From G020354785 sp964521285 (GTDB lineage: Bacteria; Bacteroidota; Bacteroidia; Bacteroidales; UBA10428): a DNA stretch of 64,000 nt. The position numbers were made by a program, and so were the translations under genes. Positions 32,528 through 42,368 of the stretch are shown piece by piece; the stretch's first letter is position 1, and each line of letters begins with the position of its first letter. The stretch lies in the NCBI GenBank assembly GCA_964521285.1, contig CAZFQS010000010.1, positions 62,001 to 126,000 on the forward strand, in the 5' to 3' direction. A model generated the notes under the pieces. The model ran no database searches and had not been told where the DNA came from. It worked only from the letters and a program-made list of their open reading frames with translations.

Positions 32528-34957
32528 CTAGACATTAACAACTCTTATTATATCTGCAAATACTCCGGCAGCTGTTACCTCTGCCCCTGCTCCATACCCT
32601 CTGATTATCATGGGTTGTTCATGATATCTGTCTGTTGTGATAAGGATTATATTGTTATGGCCTTCAAGAGAATATGCAGGATGTTTTGAATCAATTTCTT
32701 TAAGTCCAATCTTTGCTTTGCCACGTTCCAGTTCAGCTACGTATCTCCATTTTTTATTTTCTTCGACAAGCTTCTTCCTTTTTGCTTCATACTCTTTATC
32801 ATACTTTTTTATTGTACGCCAGAAATCATCCAGTGAGTTTTTAAAACATTCTTCAGGCAAAAAAGGTGTTAATTTAATATCGTTTATATCAATTTCATAG
32901 TTGGCTTCCCTGCATAATATTAATAATTTTCTCTTCACATCCAGACCGCTTAAATCACTTCTGGGATCAGGTTCTGAAAATCCTTTCTCTATAGCCAGTT
33001 TAATTGATTTACTTAATGGCATTTTCTCATCCGGTTCATTCAATATAAAATTAAGGGTTCCTGACAATACTGCCTCAATTCTAATAACTTTGTCGCCACT
33101 CTTTATTAAATTGTTAAGTGTACTTATTATTGGAAGACCTGCACCAACATTTGTTTCATACATAAACTTAACATTTTTATCCTTTGCTGTTTTTTTGAGG
33201 TCCCTGTATAGAGAATATTCAGATGAACATGCAATTTTGTTGGCTGCCACGACTGATATATATGATTCCATAATATTTTTGTACCGTGAAGCAATATTTT
33301 CACTGGCAGTGCAGTCAATAAAAACGCTGTTTTGCTGATTTAAATATTTCATTTTCTGAATAAACAGGTCGATATCTATTTTTTCGCCGGATGTGTTCAG
33401 CTTTTCCTTATAATTCTTAAGATCAATTCCATCCTGTACTATAAGCATTTTTTTTGAGTTGCTAATACCTATTACATTAATCTTCAGACTATGGCTCTCC
33501 AGAAGTTTTTCCTGCTGTTTTTTAATCAGGTTAAGCAGTATACTTCCAACCTTCCCGATTCCAACAAGATACAGGTGGAGTTCTTTATAGTGAGATAAAA
33601 AGAAACCTTCATGAATAACATTTAATGCCTTTTTTAGACTTTCCTTTCTGATTACAACTGAAATATTCAGCTCGGATGAGCCTTGTGCCGTAGCTATAAC
33701 ACTAATACCATTCTTCCCCAGTGATGAAAACAGATTTGCCGAAATTCCCGGAGTATTTTTCATCCTCTCACCAACAATGGCGATAATAGATAAATCTTTT
33801 TCAATTTGTATATTAAGTTCATTTCTCAGTTTTATTTCCGGTTCAAACTCTTTTTCCAGGGCATGGACAGCCTTCTCATTATCTTCAGGTATAATAGCAA
33901 AAGTTATTGAATATTCTGATGATGCCTGTGTAATTAAAATGATATTAATATTTTTATTTGCAAGAGCTCCGAACAGCCGGCTGGATATGCCCTTTACTCC
34001 TACCATCCCGGGTCCCTGAAGTGTTATTAATGCTATATCGTCAATGGACGAAATACCTTTAATCATTGAGCTTCCTGTAATAACTGAATATTTTGTAATA
34101 GTAGTCCCTTTTGCAGACGGATTAAAAGTATTATATACTGAAACCTCAATATTTTTTTTGTATACAGGCTGAATTGTCGGTGTATAAATAACCTCTGCCC
34201 CGAAGTGTGAAAGCTCCATTGCCTCAGCATAACTAAGGGATTCAATAGCAAATGCCTTTTTTACTTTTTTGGGATCAGCAGTCATAAATCCGTCAACATC
34301 TGTCCATATCTCAAGACGGTCAGCGTCTAATGCAGCTGCAACTATTGCCGCAGTATAATCAGATCCTCCGCGTCCGAGAGTAGTAGTTTCATTTCTATCA
34401 CTGCTTGCTATAAATCCGGGGACAACAGCAGTTTTTTTTATGGTTTTAAAACGATAACCAATTAGCCGGTTGGTGTGAGTAAAATTTACTTTAGCATTAC
34501 CAAAATCACTATTGGTTTTAATAAAATTCTTAATATTAATAAGTACACAATTATCTATCAACTGGCTTAATATCAGGGATGATAACTGTTCTCCATAACT
34601 CAGTATTCTGTCTTTAACCTTTAATGTGAGATCATTTACCAGAAATAATCCATTAATAATATCACTAAGTTCTTTAAATAGTGTATTTACCTGCAGCAGT
34701 ACTTTATTCTTCACAGGTTCTTCAAACAGTGAATTTATTATATCCAGATATTTCTTCTCTATTTCATTATATACTCTGAAAAAGGTTCTGTCATTATCGG
34801 CAGCCAGCACGGCAAGTTCCTGTAATTTATCAGTTATACCCTGAACTGCAGAAACAACCACTACTATTTGATCTGACTGGTTTTCGACTATTTTCTTTAC
34901 AATTAACATATTATCTGCAGAACTAACTGATGAACCACCGAACTTAAGTACTTTCAT
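32528..34957 (-). CDS. thrA: Bifunctional aspartokinase / homoserine dehydrogenase
   Basis: The 809-residue fusion has aspartate kinase at residues 1-280 (KFGGSSVSSADNM, TTLGRGGSDYTAA), two ACT regulatory domains at about 300-450 (VGVKGISSRLFGAL, NTPGISANLFSSLGK), and homoserine dehydrogenase from about 460 (LVGIGKVGSILLNLI; ETNVGAGLPIISTL; GTLNFILNEPDE; EPDPRSDLSGLDVKRKLLIL). It catalyses the first and third steps from aspartate toward threonine and methionine in the cytosol. The ACT domains suggest allosteric control by threonine. It is the first gene of the thrA-HAD-thrC-thrH run. Upstream are 196 bp with a repeat element; no threonine attenuator peptide was seen. Confidence 0.95.
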   Translation of the reverse strand: MKVLKFGGSSVSSADNMLIVKKIVENQSDQIVVVVSAVQGITDKLQELAVLAADNDRTFFRVYNEIEKKYLDIINSLFEEPVKNKVLLQVNTLFKELSDIINGLFLVNDLTLKVKDRILSYGEQLSSLILSQLIDNCVLINIKNFIKTNSDFGNAKVNFTHTNRLIGYRFKTIKKTAVVPGFIASSDRNETTTLGRGGSDYTAAIVAAALDADRLEIWTDVDGFMTADPKKVKKAFAIESLSYAEAMELSHFGAEVIYTPTIQPVYKKNIEVSVYNTFNPSAKGTTITKYSVITGSSMIKGISSIDDIALITLQGPGMVGVKGISSRLFGALANKNINIILITQASSEYSITFAIIPEDNEKAVHALEKEFEPEIKLRNELNIQIEKDLSIIAIVGERMKNTPGISANLFSSLGKNGISVIATAQGSSELNISVVIRKESLKKALNVIHEGFFLSHYKELHLYLVGIGKVGSILLNLIKKQQEKLLESHSLKINVIGISNSKKMLIVQDGIDLKNYKEKLNTSGEKIDIDLFIQKMKYLNQQNSVFIDCTASENIASRYKNIMESYISVVAANKIACSSEYSLYRDLKKTAKDKNVKFMYETNVGAGLPIISTLNNLIKSGDKVIRIEAVLSGTLNFILNEPDEKMPLSKSIKLAIEKGFSEPDPRSDLSGLDVKRKLLILCREANYEIDINDIKLTPFLPEECFKNSLDDFWRTIKKYDKEYEAKRKKLVEENKKWRYVAELERGKAKIGLKEIDSKHPAYSLEGHNNIILITTDRYHEQPMIIRGYGAGAEVTAAGVFADIIRVVNV

Positions 34958-35040
34958 TTTACTTATAATTTAAACAATTATACTGCATTAAAAATAATAC
35001 ATTTATACTGAACTCAAAAAAGAATGATTAAGTTTAAAAT

Positions 35041-35144
35041 GATTGTTCTATTGCTCTATTGTTCTATTGCTCTAGTGCTTTATTGCTGAATTGTTGACCC
35101 CGCCTGGCGAAGGCCCGCCTGCTGCATATTCAGCACAGGCAGGC
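35041..35144. repeat. Intergenic octamer repeat plus GC-rich hairpin
   Basis: Seven consecutive 8-bp units of the type TATTGYTC fill 35041-35096 (for example TATTGCTC, TATTGTTC, TATTGCTC). They are followed by a GC-rich segment that forms a hairpin: GCCTG and CTG (35117-35124) pair with CAG and CAGGC (35131-35140) around the loop CATATT, with a CA bulge, and AGGC continues to 35144. The element lies between the deacetylase gene and thrA, touches no coding frame and stands out in composition. It looks like a dispersed non-coding repeat unit. Confidence 0.7.
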
Positions 35145-35153
35145 AACAATACT

Positions 35154-35987
35154 TTACTTATAAGTATCAGAATAACTGACCAGCCTGATATTTCTTTGTT
35201 TAATGATGTTCTTAATCCTTTCGCTGGTAACAGCATTGGTAGTCGCTTCGCGGTGAATTGCCATTCTGATATCTGCATCATACCCTGATCCTTCTATGCC
35301 TTGTGTCTCTTCGTTGTTTAAAGCCGGATGACAAATGCATTCCCACAGGCCTGATGTCAGACTATCTATAGACCCTTCAAGAAAATCTTCCTTTTCTTCG
35401 GGAGGAACAGACCACAATTCAAATGATTCTGTCAGTCCGTTTGGACTAAATGGCAATTTATATTCTCCGGATAGTTTCTTAAATATCTTTGTTATTGCTG
35501 GTTGACAGGTAGCTATATTCATGTGGTCCGATAAATGAGATACCTGCGGTATATGTTTTAATGCCAGCTCAATTTGTGCTCTAAGTTCGGTCTCTAATTC
35601 ATCAGGGTCGATTTCCAGCGCTCCCACATTTTCTGTTCTTGTATGGAAATACCTGTCTTCGGTAACCAGACTTTCAGCTTGTGTCACAGGGCCCCATTTA
35701 TAATTATCCCACTCACTCGTTAATGTCAGATGCACCCCGACATCAAGCCCCGGATTTTCTCTGAGCAATTTTGCAGCATCCAAAAACCAGGGTCCGGGGA
35801 CAATAACTTCAACAGTAGTAATAATTCCTTCTTTATAACCTTTTATGCAGGCCAGATTTGCCGATTTTGAGAATCCCATATCATCAGCCCTGACTATTAG
35901 TCTGATATCTTCTTTTTCATTATCCATTACAAAGAAGTTTGTTAATAATAATAATGACAGGATATTTAAATATATAAGTTGTTTCAT
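35154..35987 (-). CDS. Exported ChbG/YdjC-family carbohydrate deacetylase
   Basis: The 277-residue protein has an N-terminal signal (MKQLIYLNILSLLLLTNFF) and the YdjC/ChbG fold motifs: LIVRADDMGFSKSAN (metal-binding Asp), GVHLTLTSEW (His) and VSHLSDHMNIATCQP. Family members remove acetyl groups from chito-oligosaccharides or similar amino sugars. Export from the cytoplasm suggests that it acts on glycans in the periplasm. The region around the second metal His looks complete. It is transcribed toward thrA with a 196-bp gap carrying a repeat. The substrate is unknown. Confidence 0.82.
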   Translation of the reverse strand: MKQLIYLNILSLLLLTNFFVMDNEKEDIRLIVRADDMGFSKSANLACIKGYKEGIITTVEVIVPGPWFLDAAKLLRENPGLDVGVHLTLTSEWDNYKWGPVTQAESLVTEDRYFHTRTENVGALEIDPDELETELRAQIELALKHIPQVSHLSDHMNIATCQPAITKIFKKLSGEYKLPFSPNGLTESFELWSVPPEEKEDFLEGSIDSLTSGLWECICHPALNNEETQGIEGSGYDADIRMAIHREATTNAVTSERIKNIIKQRNIRLVSYSDTYK

Positions 35988-36029
35988 TTTTTTATTTTTA
36001 ATAAAACCGGATATTTTTTTTTAACAGAC

Positions 36030-36974
36030 CTAGACCGCTTCGATCGTTGAGGGAGGTTTAGGTGCTATATTGTATGTCACACTGACAATACCGGGCACAT
36101 TCCTGATAATCTCAAGAGCAAGCTTCTTAAGGATTTCAAACGACAGTTGTGTTGGCTCTGCTGTTCGCGCATCAGTGCTGTCCCAGCAGCGTACTTCTAT
36201 CTGCTGTCCGAAATCACGTTTGCCATCGCGCATGCCGGTCACCCGGTCTTCATGAAGAATTGCCATATACTGAAATGCATTTGTGCTATTAAGAGATTGC
36301 TCAACAATAATGGTAGCTTTACGGACAGTCTCTATACGCTCGGGAGTCACTTCACCTATTACACGGGCAGCAAGGGCCGGACCGGGAAAAGGGATTCGAT
36401 CGAACAGACCGGATGGGAGTCCAAGTGCCTTGCCTACTTTCCTAACCCCGTCCTTACGAAGCTCGATGAGGGGCTCAATTATACTATAGCCAAAAGTTTC
36501 CTGCGGGTCAATACCAAGTTGTTCAAAGACGTTATGCTGTCGTTTGATCCCTGCAACGGTTTCGTCTATATCAGTGAGAATTGTTCCCTGCAGGAGGTAC
36601 TTTGCTCCGCTTTCTTTTACAATCCGGCCGAAAACATCTTTGTAAAAAGTCTGGGTAATAGCTTCCCGCTTTTCTTCGGGGTCGGTAATACCCTTAAGGG
36701 CAGAGAAAAATTTTTTTCTGGCATCAACTATTTCTACAGTGACACCTAGCTTTTGGAAAATTTCCGACACCTGCCGGGCTTCTCCCTCCCGCATAAGGCC
36801 ATTTTCTATAAAAACCGTTTTAAGTCGATTTCCAAGGGCACGATGCCCAAGCATTGTTACTGTGGACGAATCTACACCCCCTGAAAGGGCATTTATAGCA
36901 ATTCCATCCACAACAGTCTCCCTGATTGCTTTAATTTTTTCATTGATAAAATTGCCGGTATTAAGTTCCTGCAT
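36030..36974 (-). CDS. guaA: GMP synthetase, stand-alone ATP-pyrophosphatase subunit
   Basis: The 314-residue protein corresponds to only the synthetase half of GuaA: the PP-loop ALSGGVDSST, then GTILTDIDET, RIPFPGPALAARVIGE and the C-terminal dimerisation domain ending PKPPSTIEAV. The usual bacterial enzyme is a fusion with an N-terminal glutaminase; here no glutaminase is present upstream or nearby. Split subunits are typical of archaea and found in a few bacteria. The enzyme aminates XMP to GMP. The gene is markedly richer in G+C than its neighbours (37 of 60 bases at 36361-36420), with matching codon use, which suggests acquisition by transfer. It may use ammonia directly or borrow a glutaminase encoded elsewhere. 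Confidence 0.88.
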   Translation of the reverse strand: MQELNTGNFINEKIKAIRETVVDGIAINALSGGVDSSTVTMLGHRALGNRLKTVFIENGLMREGEARQVSEIFQKLGVTVEIVDARKKFFSALKGITDPEEKREAITQTFYKDVFGRIVKESGAKYLLQGTILTDIDETVAGIKRQHNVFEQLGIDPQETFGYSIIEPLIELRKDGVRKVGKALGLPSGLFDRIPFPGPALAARVIGEVTPERIETVRKATIIVEQSLNSTNAFQYMAILHEDRVTGMRDGKRDFGQQIEVRCWDSTDARTAEPTQLSFEILKKLALEIIRNVPGIVSVTYNIAPKPPSTIEAV

Positions 36975-37240
36975 GGTTATTTATTTGATTATTTGGTTGG
37001 TATTATATTATAAATTAATGACTTTATTAATGTCCTAATATAGTATTTTCTTTTGCTGCAAAAAAACATTCCTTATTTAAATTTTCTTAGAGTATATTGT
37101 TGCAGCCTGACAGTTTATAATAAGTTCAAATCCGGTGAATTATTATTTGAGAAACGATTTGGTTATTTCTACAAAGATTTTTTTATTTGTGCCGACATAA
37201 TTAGAGTATTATTTTAACCTGTTATAATCAGAAATAAAAA

Positions 37241-40200
37241 ATGCCAAAACGTTCTCAAATAAGTAAAGTACTGATAATCGGTTCAGGACCAATCATTATA
37301 GGCCAGGCTTGTGAATTTGACTATTCAGGTACTCAGGCTTGCAAAGCACTTCATAAACTTGGTTATAAAATTATACTGGTGAATTCAAATCCGGCAACAA
37401 TAATGACAGATCCCGGTATGGCAGACGTAACCTATATTGAGCCCTTAAATGTAAATAGTCTTGAAAGTATAATAGCAAAAGAGAGGCCCGATGCATTATT
37501 GCCAAATCTGGGAGGTCAGACAGGTTTGAATTTATCCTCTGAATTATATAAGAAAGGTATACTTGGAAAATATGGTGTAAAGATTATTGGTGTTAATGTT
37601 GATGCTATCGAGCGGGGTGAAGATCGTATTGCTTTTAAGGAAACTATGAAAAGGCTTGGAATTGAAATGCCGCGGAGCAAACCTGCCCTGAGAGTGGAAG
37701 AAGCTGAAGAGATTGCAAACGAGCTTGGTTATCCGGTTGTTCTTCGTCCTGCTTATACTCTTGGGGGTACAGGTGGCGGTCTTGTTTACAATAAGGAAGA
37801 ATTAAATGTTATTGCCGCAAGAGGAATATCTGCGAGCCTGGTGGGTCAGGTACTTGTTGAGGAATCGGTTTTAGGTTGGGAGGAGCTGGAATTGGAAGTT
37901 GTAAGGGATGCAAAAAATAACAAGATAACAGTATGTTTTATTGAAAATGTTGATGCTATGGGAATACACACCGGAGACTCATACTGTACAGCACCAATGC
38001 TCACTATTGATGAAAAGTTACAGGAACGGTTACAAAAGCATTCATACGACATTGTTGAAGCCATTGGCGTAATTGGTGGTACAAACATTCAATTTGCACA
38101 TGACCCTAAAACAGGGAGAGTAGTAGTTATTGAGATTAATCCGAGAACATCACGGTCTTCGGCTTTAGCATCCAAGGCAACAGGTTTTCCTATTGCCCTT
38201 GTTTCATCAATGCTTGCCGGGGGGTTGGATCTTGATGAGATTCCTTACTGGAGGGACGGAACCTTAGATAAATATACTCCATCCGGTGATTACGTGGTAG
38301 TCAAATTTGCACGCTGGGCTTTTGAGAAATTCAAAAAGGTTGAAGACAAGCTGGGTACCCAAATGAGGGCAGTGGGAGAGGTAATGAGCCTGGGAAAAAC
38401 TTATAAGGAAGCATTTCAAAAATCAATACGATCCCTTGAAATTAACCGCTATGGCCTGGGATTTGCCAGGAATTTCAATAAATTACCCTTAAATGAATTG
38501 ATGAAATTAATCAGTACACCTACCAGTGAAAGGCAGTTTATAATGTATGAGGCACTGCGTAAAGGAGCAAGTCCGGAGAAGATTTATGAAAAAACTCACA
38601 TTAAGCCATGGTTTATTAAGCAGATGAAAGAGCTGGTTGAACTGGAAGAAAAAATTTTAAAGTATAAAGGAAAGGTAATTCCCGACGATTTACTTATTAA
38701 GGCCAAGAAAGACGGATTTGCTGACAGGTATCTGGGGAGGCTTCTTAATTTACCTGAAAAGGAAATACGGAAAAAGCGTATTGGTCTTGGAACAGTCCAG
38801 GCTTGGGATGCTGTACCTGTCAGTGGTGTCGAGAATGCAGCATATTATTATTCTACATACAATGGTCCTGATACTGTAGAATCTTCGAGTAAAAGAAAAG
38901 TTATGGTTCTGGGAGGCGGGCCGAACAGAATAGGGCAGGGAATAGAATTTGATTATTGTTGTGTTCATGCTGCATTTACATTGAAAGATCTTGGTATAGA
39001 GACTATCATGGTAAACTGCAATCCTGAAACTGTTTCAACCGATTATGATACATCAGACAAATTATATTTTGAGCCACTGACAGTTGAAGATGTACTTAGT
39101 ATATACCAGAAAGAAAAGCCTGAAGGTGTTATTGTGCAGTTTGGGGGACAAACACCCTTAAATATAGCATATGAGCTTGAGGAGGAGGGAGTAAAAATTA
39201 TGGGTACTTCTCCCGCTACTATTGATCTTGCTGAAGACAGGGATCGTTTCCGGAATATAATGAAAAGGTTAGGAATCCCCCAGCCTGAGTCAGGGATGGC
39301 CAGTTCACTGGATGAAGCTTTACAAATAGCTGAAGAAATAGGATATCCTTTGATGGTCAGACCTTCATATGTATTAGGGGGAAGAGCAATGGAAATTATT
39401 CACGATGAAGAGATGCTCAGGGAGTATGTTGCTCTGGCAGTAGATGTATCACCGGAAAGGCCAATTTTAATTGACAAATTTCTGGAAAATGCGATAGAAG
39501 CAGAAGCCGATGCTATATCTGACGGTACAGATGCTTTTGTTCCGGCGGTAATGGAACATATTGAAAAGGCAGGTATTCATTCGGGTGATTCCTCATGTGC
39601 AATACCTCCATTCAGCATACCGGAGGAACACTTAAAAACAATAGAGGAATACACAAGAAAAATGGCTATTGAACTAAATGTTGTGGGACTTATAAATATT
39701 CAGTATGCTATTGCCGATGATATAGTGTACGTGCTTGAAGCTAATCCAAGGGCATCACGCACTGTTCCGTTAGTCTCAAAGGTATGCAATATCAATATGG
39801 TGCGTTTGGCAACACAAATTATGCTGGGTAAAAATATTAAGGATCTTAATATTCATCGGAAAAAAATTCCGCATTACGGAATTAAACAGGCAGTATTTCC
39901 GTTTAATATGTTTCCCGAAGTTGATCCCCTGCTTGGGCCGGAAATGAGATCAACGGGTGAAGTTCTGGGTCTTGCAGAATCATTTGGAAACGCTTTTTAT
40001 AAAGCTCAGGAAGGAAACCAGACTCCCTTACCACTCCAGGGCTCAGTACTCATAACCGTAACAATTGCAGCTTATGAGGAAAAAGAAGTAATCCAGCTGG
40101 GGAAGGAATTTAAACAGCTTGGATTTAAGATATTTGCTACGGAAGGAACACATAAGTTGCTCACTGAAAACGGTATTGATGCGGAAAAGATACTGAAGCT

Positions 40201-40447
40201 TCATGAGGGGCGCCCCAATATCCTGGATGCTATTAAGAACGAGGAAATAAATCTGATTATTAATACTCCTGTAGGAAAGAAGAGTATGTATGATGATTCA
40301 TATATAAGGAAATCTGCAATAAAGTACAAGATACCTTATATTACAACTATCTCTGCAGCACTTGCAGCTACAAAAGGTATAACGGCACAAATAGCAAACA
40401 GGACGGACGTCAGGTCACTACAGGAATATCATGGTGATATTAAATAA
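37241..40447 (+). CDS. carB: Carbamoyl-phosphate synthase large subunit
   Basis: The 1068-residue protein has the full duplicated ATP-grasp architecture: VLIIGSGPIIIGQACEFDYS at the start of the first half, GGGPNRIGQGIEFDYC at the start of the second (about residue 555), LVRPSYVLGGRAMEI-like ATP loops in both, and a C-terminal MGS-type regulatory domain from about 930. It makes carbamoyl phosphate for pyrimidine and arginine synthesis. The small subunit gene carA, which supplies ammonia from glutamine, is not adjacent. The gene is monocistronic and divergent from guaA across 266 bp. Confidence 0.97.
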   Translation: MPKRSQISKVLIIGSGPIIIGQACEFDYSGTQACKALHKLGYKIILVNSNPATIMTDPGMADVTYIEPLNVNSLESIIAKERPDALLPNLGGQTGLNLSSELYKKGILGKYGVKIIGVNVDAIERGEDRIAFKETMKRLGIEMPRSKPALRVEEAEEIANELGYPVVLRPAYTLGGTGGGLVYNKEELNVIAARGISASLVGQVLVEESVLGWEELELEVVRDAKNNKITVCFIENVDAMGIHTGDSYCTAPMLTIDEKLQERLQKHSYDIVEAIGVIGGTNIQFAHDPKTGRVVVIEINPRTSRSSALASKATGFPIALVSSMLAGGLDLDEIPYWRDGTLDKYTPSGDYVVVKFARWAFEKFKKVEDKLGTQMRAVGEVMSLGKTYKEAFQKSIRSLEINRYGLGFARNFNKLPLNELMKLISTPTSERQFIMYEALRKGASPEKIYEKTHIKPWFIKQMKELVELEEKILKYKGKVIPDDLLIKAKKDGFADRYLGRLLNLPEKEIRKKRIGLGTVQAWDAVPVSGVENAAYYYSTYNGPDTVESSSKRKVMVLGGGPNRIGQGIEFDYCCVHAAFTLKDLGIETIMVNCNPETVSTDYDTSDKLYFEPLTVEDVLSIYQKEKPEGVIVQFGGQTPLNIAYELEEEGVKIMGTSPATIDLAEDRDRFRNIMKRLGIPQPESGMASSLDEALQIAEEIGYPLMVRPSYVLGGRAMEIIHDEEMLREYVALAVDVSPERPILIDKFLENAIEAEADAISDGTDAFVPAVMEHIEKAGIHSGDSSCAIPPFSIPEEHLKTIEEYTRKMAIELNVVGLINIQYAIADDIVYVLEANPRASRTVPLVSKVCNINMVRLATQIMLGKNIKDLNIHRKKIPHYGIKQAVFPFNMFPEVDPLLGPEMRSTGEVLGLAESFGNAFYKAQEGNQTPLPLQGSVLITVTIAAYEEKEVIQLGKEFKQLGFKIFATEGTHKLLTENGIDAEKILKLHEGRPNILDAIKNEEINLIINTPVGKKSMYDDSYIRKSAIKYKIPYITTISAALAATKGITAQIANRTDVRSLQEYHGDIK

Positions 40448-40472
40448 AACACCTGCAACAAGGTATTTCATA

Positions 40473-42011
40473 TTAAATATCTGATAATATCAACAAATAA
40501 TTGGATTTATTAATTAAAGTGTATACCACATTTACCATGATAGTCTCCCTTATTCCTGGTATTAACAGCAGGCTTAGTGCTATACATAGCACTGCAAGTA
40601 CAATCATGGAAAAGCACATTGTAAAAGGAACCTCTTTTATTTTTTTAAGTTTCCTGTTCTTTGATTTTCCATAGAAAGTCTTTTTCTGAAGTTTCAGGAA
40701 GGATGCCAAGGTTATAATGCTTACTGAGATAGCAAGAAAAGTTAATAGATAATATTGAGCTTTCGCAGCTGCAATAATGATTATTAACTTACTAAAAAAG
40801 CCATTAAATGGGGGGATACCTGAGATTGCCATTGAAGCGCTAAGTGATGTTGATGAAGTTACCGGCATACTTCCTGATAAGCCGCCAAGTTCTTTTAAAT
40901 TTCTTGTTCCTGTTGTGTATTCAACAGCCCCGGCATTTAAAAACAGTAATCCCTTAAACACAGCGTGATTAGTTAGGTGAAACAATCCACCTGCAATCGA
41001 CAAAGCTGCCCATGACCTGTTACCACCTTTGGCGAGAATAAGCATTCCAATACCAACTCCAATTATAACATACCCCATCTGGCTAATACTATGATATGCA
41101 AGAAGCCGCTTCATATCCCATTGTCCGATTGCAAGAAGGACTCCGATTACCATAGATAAAGTTCCTATTACAGTAATTAATAATGCTATTTCATATGTTA
41201 TATCGAACATATTAAAGAATAATCTGATAATAGCATAAATTCCAATTGCTTTGATTAGTACTCCAGACAACATGGATGATATGGGGGAAGGGGCAGAAGA
41301 GTGGGCGTCGGGCAGCCATGCATGAAATGGTATCAGAGCAGCTTTTAATCCAAAACCAGCAATAAATAGTATTTGTATAAAAATTATTAAATTTTTATTT
41401 GCACTGGATTCGATTATTCTTGAAATGTCAGCAATGTTCAACGATTTTGTATACCAATATAACAGTCCGATGTTAAGAAGTATAAAAAAGGATGATAAAC
41501 ATCCTAATACCTGATATTTATAGGATGCTTCCAGTTTTTCTTTTTCTACTTCGAATGCAACAAGAGCGTATGACGATATTGCAGCAATCTCAAGAAAAAC
41601 ATATAAATTAAAAATATCTCCACTCAATACTACTCCATTCATGCCTGTGATCATCAGGCAAAACAAAGCATAAAATTTATTTTCTCCGGTATACTTTTTT
41701 ATATAGGAGATTGCATAAAATCCTGATAAAAATCCTATCAGGTTTATTATACATAACATCAAGATACTTAAGCCATCCAATACAAAATAAATTGAAATTG
41801 GTATATTGCCAACTGGCCCCCTGCCACCTATTACATATTTATATATGCCGGAATCCCATGAAAGAATAAAATAAAAGCTTAATCCGGTTAAAAACAATAA
41901 AACAGCCGAGGGTAAGGCTTTTTGGAAGGCTTTTACTAATCTGCCAAATAAAATAATTGAAATTGCTGTCGCTAAGGGCAAAATTATAAACAAAGGAATT
42001 AATGAGTTCAT
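40473..42011 (-). CDS. MrpD/MbhH-type proton-conducting antiporter subunit
   Basis: This 512-residue polytopic protein belongs to the NuoN/NuoM/MrpD antiporter-like family. It has about 14 hydrophobic segments, the FGLKAALIPFHAWLPDAHSSAPSP block with the functional Lys, and LSGVLIKAIGIYAI with the second Lys. It would translocate protons or Na+ across the inner membrane as part of a multi-subunit complex. It is the last gene of a four-gene leftward operon, 3 bp after the MrpC-like gene. Confidence 0.88.
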   Translation of the reverse strand: MNSLIPLFIILPLATAISIILFGRLVKAFQKALPSAVLLFLTGLSFYFILSWDSGIYKYVIGGRGPVGNIPISIYFVLDGLSILMLCIINLIGFLSGFYAISYIKKYTGENKFYALFCLMITGMNGVVLSGDIFNLYVFLEIAAISSYALVAFEVEKEKLEASYKYQVLGCLSSFFILLNIGLLYWYTKSLNIADISRIIESSANKNLIIFIQILFIAGFGLKAALIPFHAWLPDAHSSAPSPISSMLSGVLIKAIGIYAIIRLFFNMFDITYEIALLITVIGTLSMVIGVLLAIGQWDMKRLLAYHSISQMGYVIIGVGIGMLILAKGGNRSWAALSIAGGLFHLTNHAVFKGLLFLNAGAVEYTTGTRNLKELGGLSGSMPVTSSTSLSASMAISGIPPFNGFFSKLIIIIAAAKAQYYLLTFLAISVSIITLASFLKLQKKTFYGKSKNRKLKKIKEVPFTMCFSMIVLAVLCIALSLLLIPGIRETIMVNVVYTLINKSNYLLILSDI

Positions 42012-42014
42012 GTT

Positions 42015-42353
42015 TTATCCTTTTAAGTTGGCTATTTTTCTTATATCAAAAGTGTTGTATTTTTTGTACAATCTTATTGCAATCGCCATCAACATAGAAG
42101 TTGTAGCAAGGCCAATAACAATAGCGGTCAGTACTATTGCCTGGGGCAGGGGATCAACAAATTTTGCTTTTTCCATTTCCTGAACAATAATTGGTGCAAT
42201 GCCATTATCAACATATCCTATCAGTGCAAAAAACATGAAAAGACTTAACTCCATTATTATAAGGCCTATTGCAATTTTAATAATATTCCTTTTGGTCAAT
42301 ACCCCGAAAAGACCAACCAGGAACAATACAAAGCATAATAAATAAACTGTCAT
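42015..42353 (-). CDS. mrpC: MrpC/NuoK-like subunit
   Basis: The 112-residue protein has three hydrophobic segments and the NuoK/MrpC pattern (LFGVLTKRNIIKIAIGLIIMELS, then DPLPQAIVLTAIVIGLATTSMLMAI with the PxxQAxxLTAIVI signature). It forms the small proton-channel subunit between the large antiporter-like subunits. It lies 3 bp before the MrpD-like gene and 15 bp after the DUF4040 gene. Confidence 0.9.
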   Translation of the reverse strand: MTVYLLCFVLFLVGLFGVLTKRNIIKIAIGLIIMELSLFMFFALIGYVDNGIAPIIVQEMEKAKFVDPLPQAIVLTAIVIGLATTSMLMAIAIRLYKKYNTFDIRKIANLKG

Positions 42354-42368
42354 TTCAGTACCTCCTCT

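Noticed and set aside
34958..35040. Threonine attenuator upstream of thrA
   Set aside because: No leader peptide rich in Thr/Ile codons and no terminator-antiterminator pair was found; the nearby hairpin belongs to the repeat element.
36147..36749. 200-codon rightward open frame opposite guaA
   Set aside because: It lies wholly over guaA on the other strand, has no recognisable motif, and owes its length to the higher G+C of guaA.
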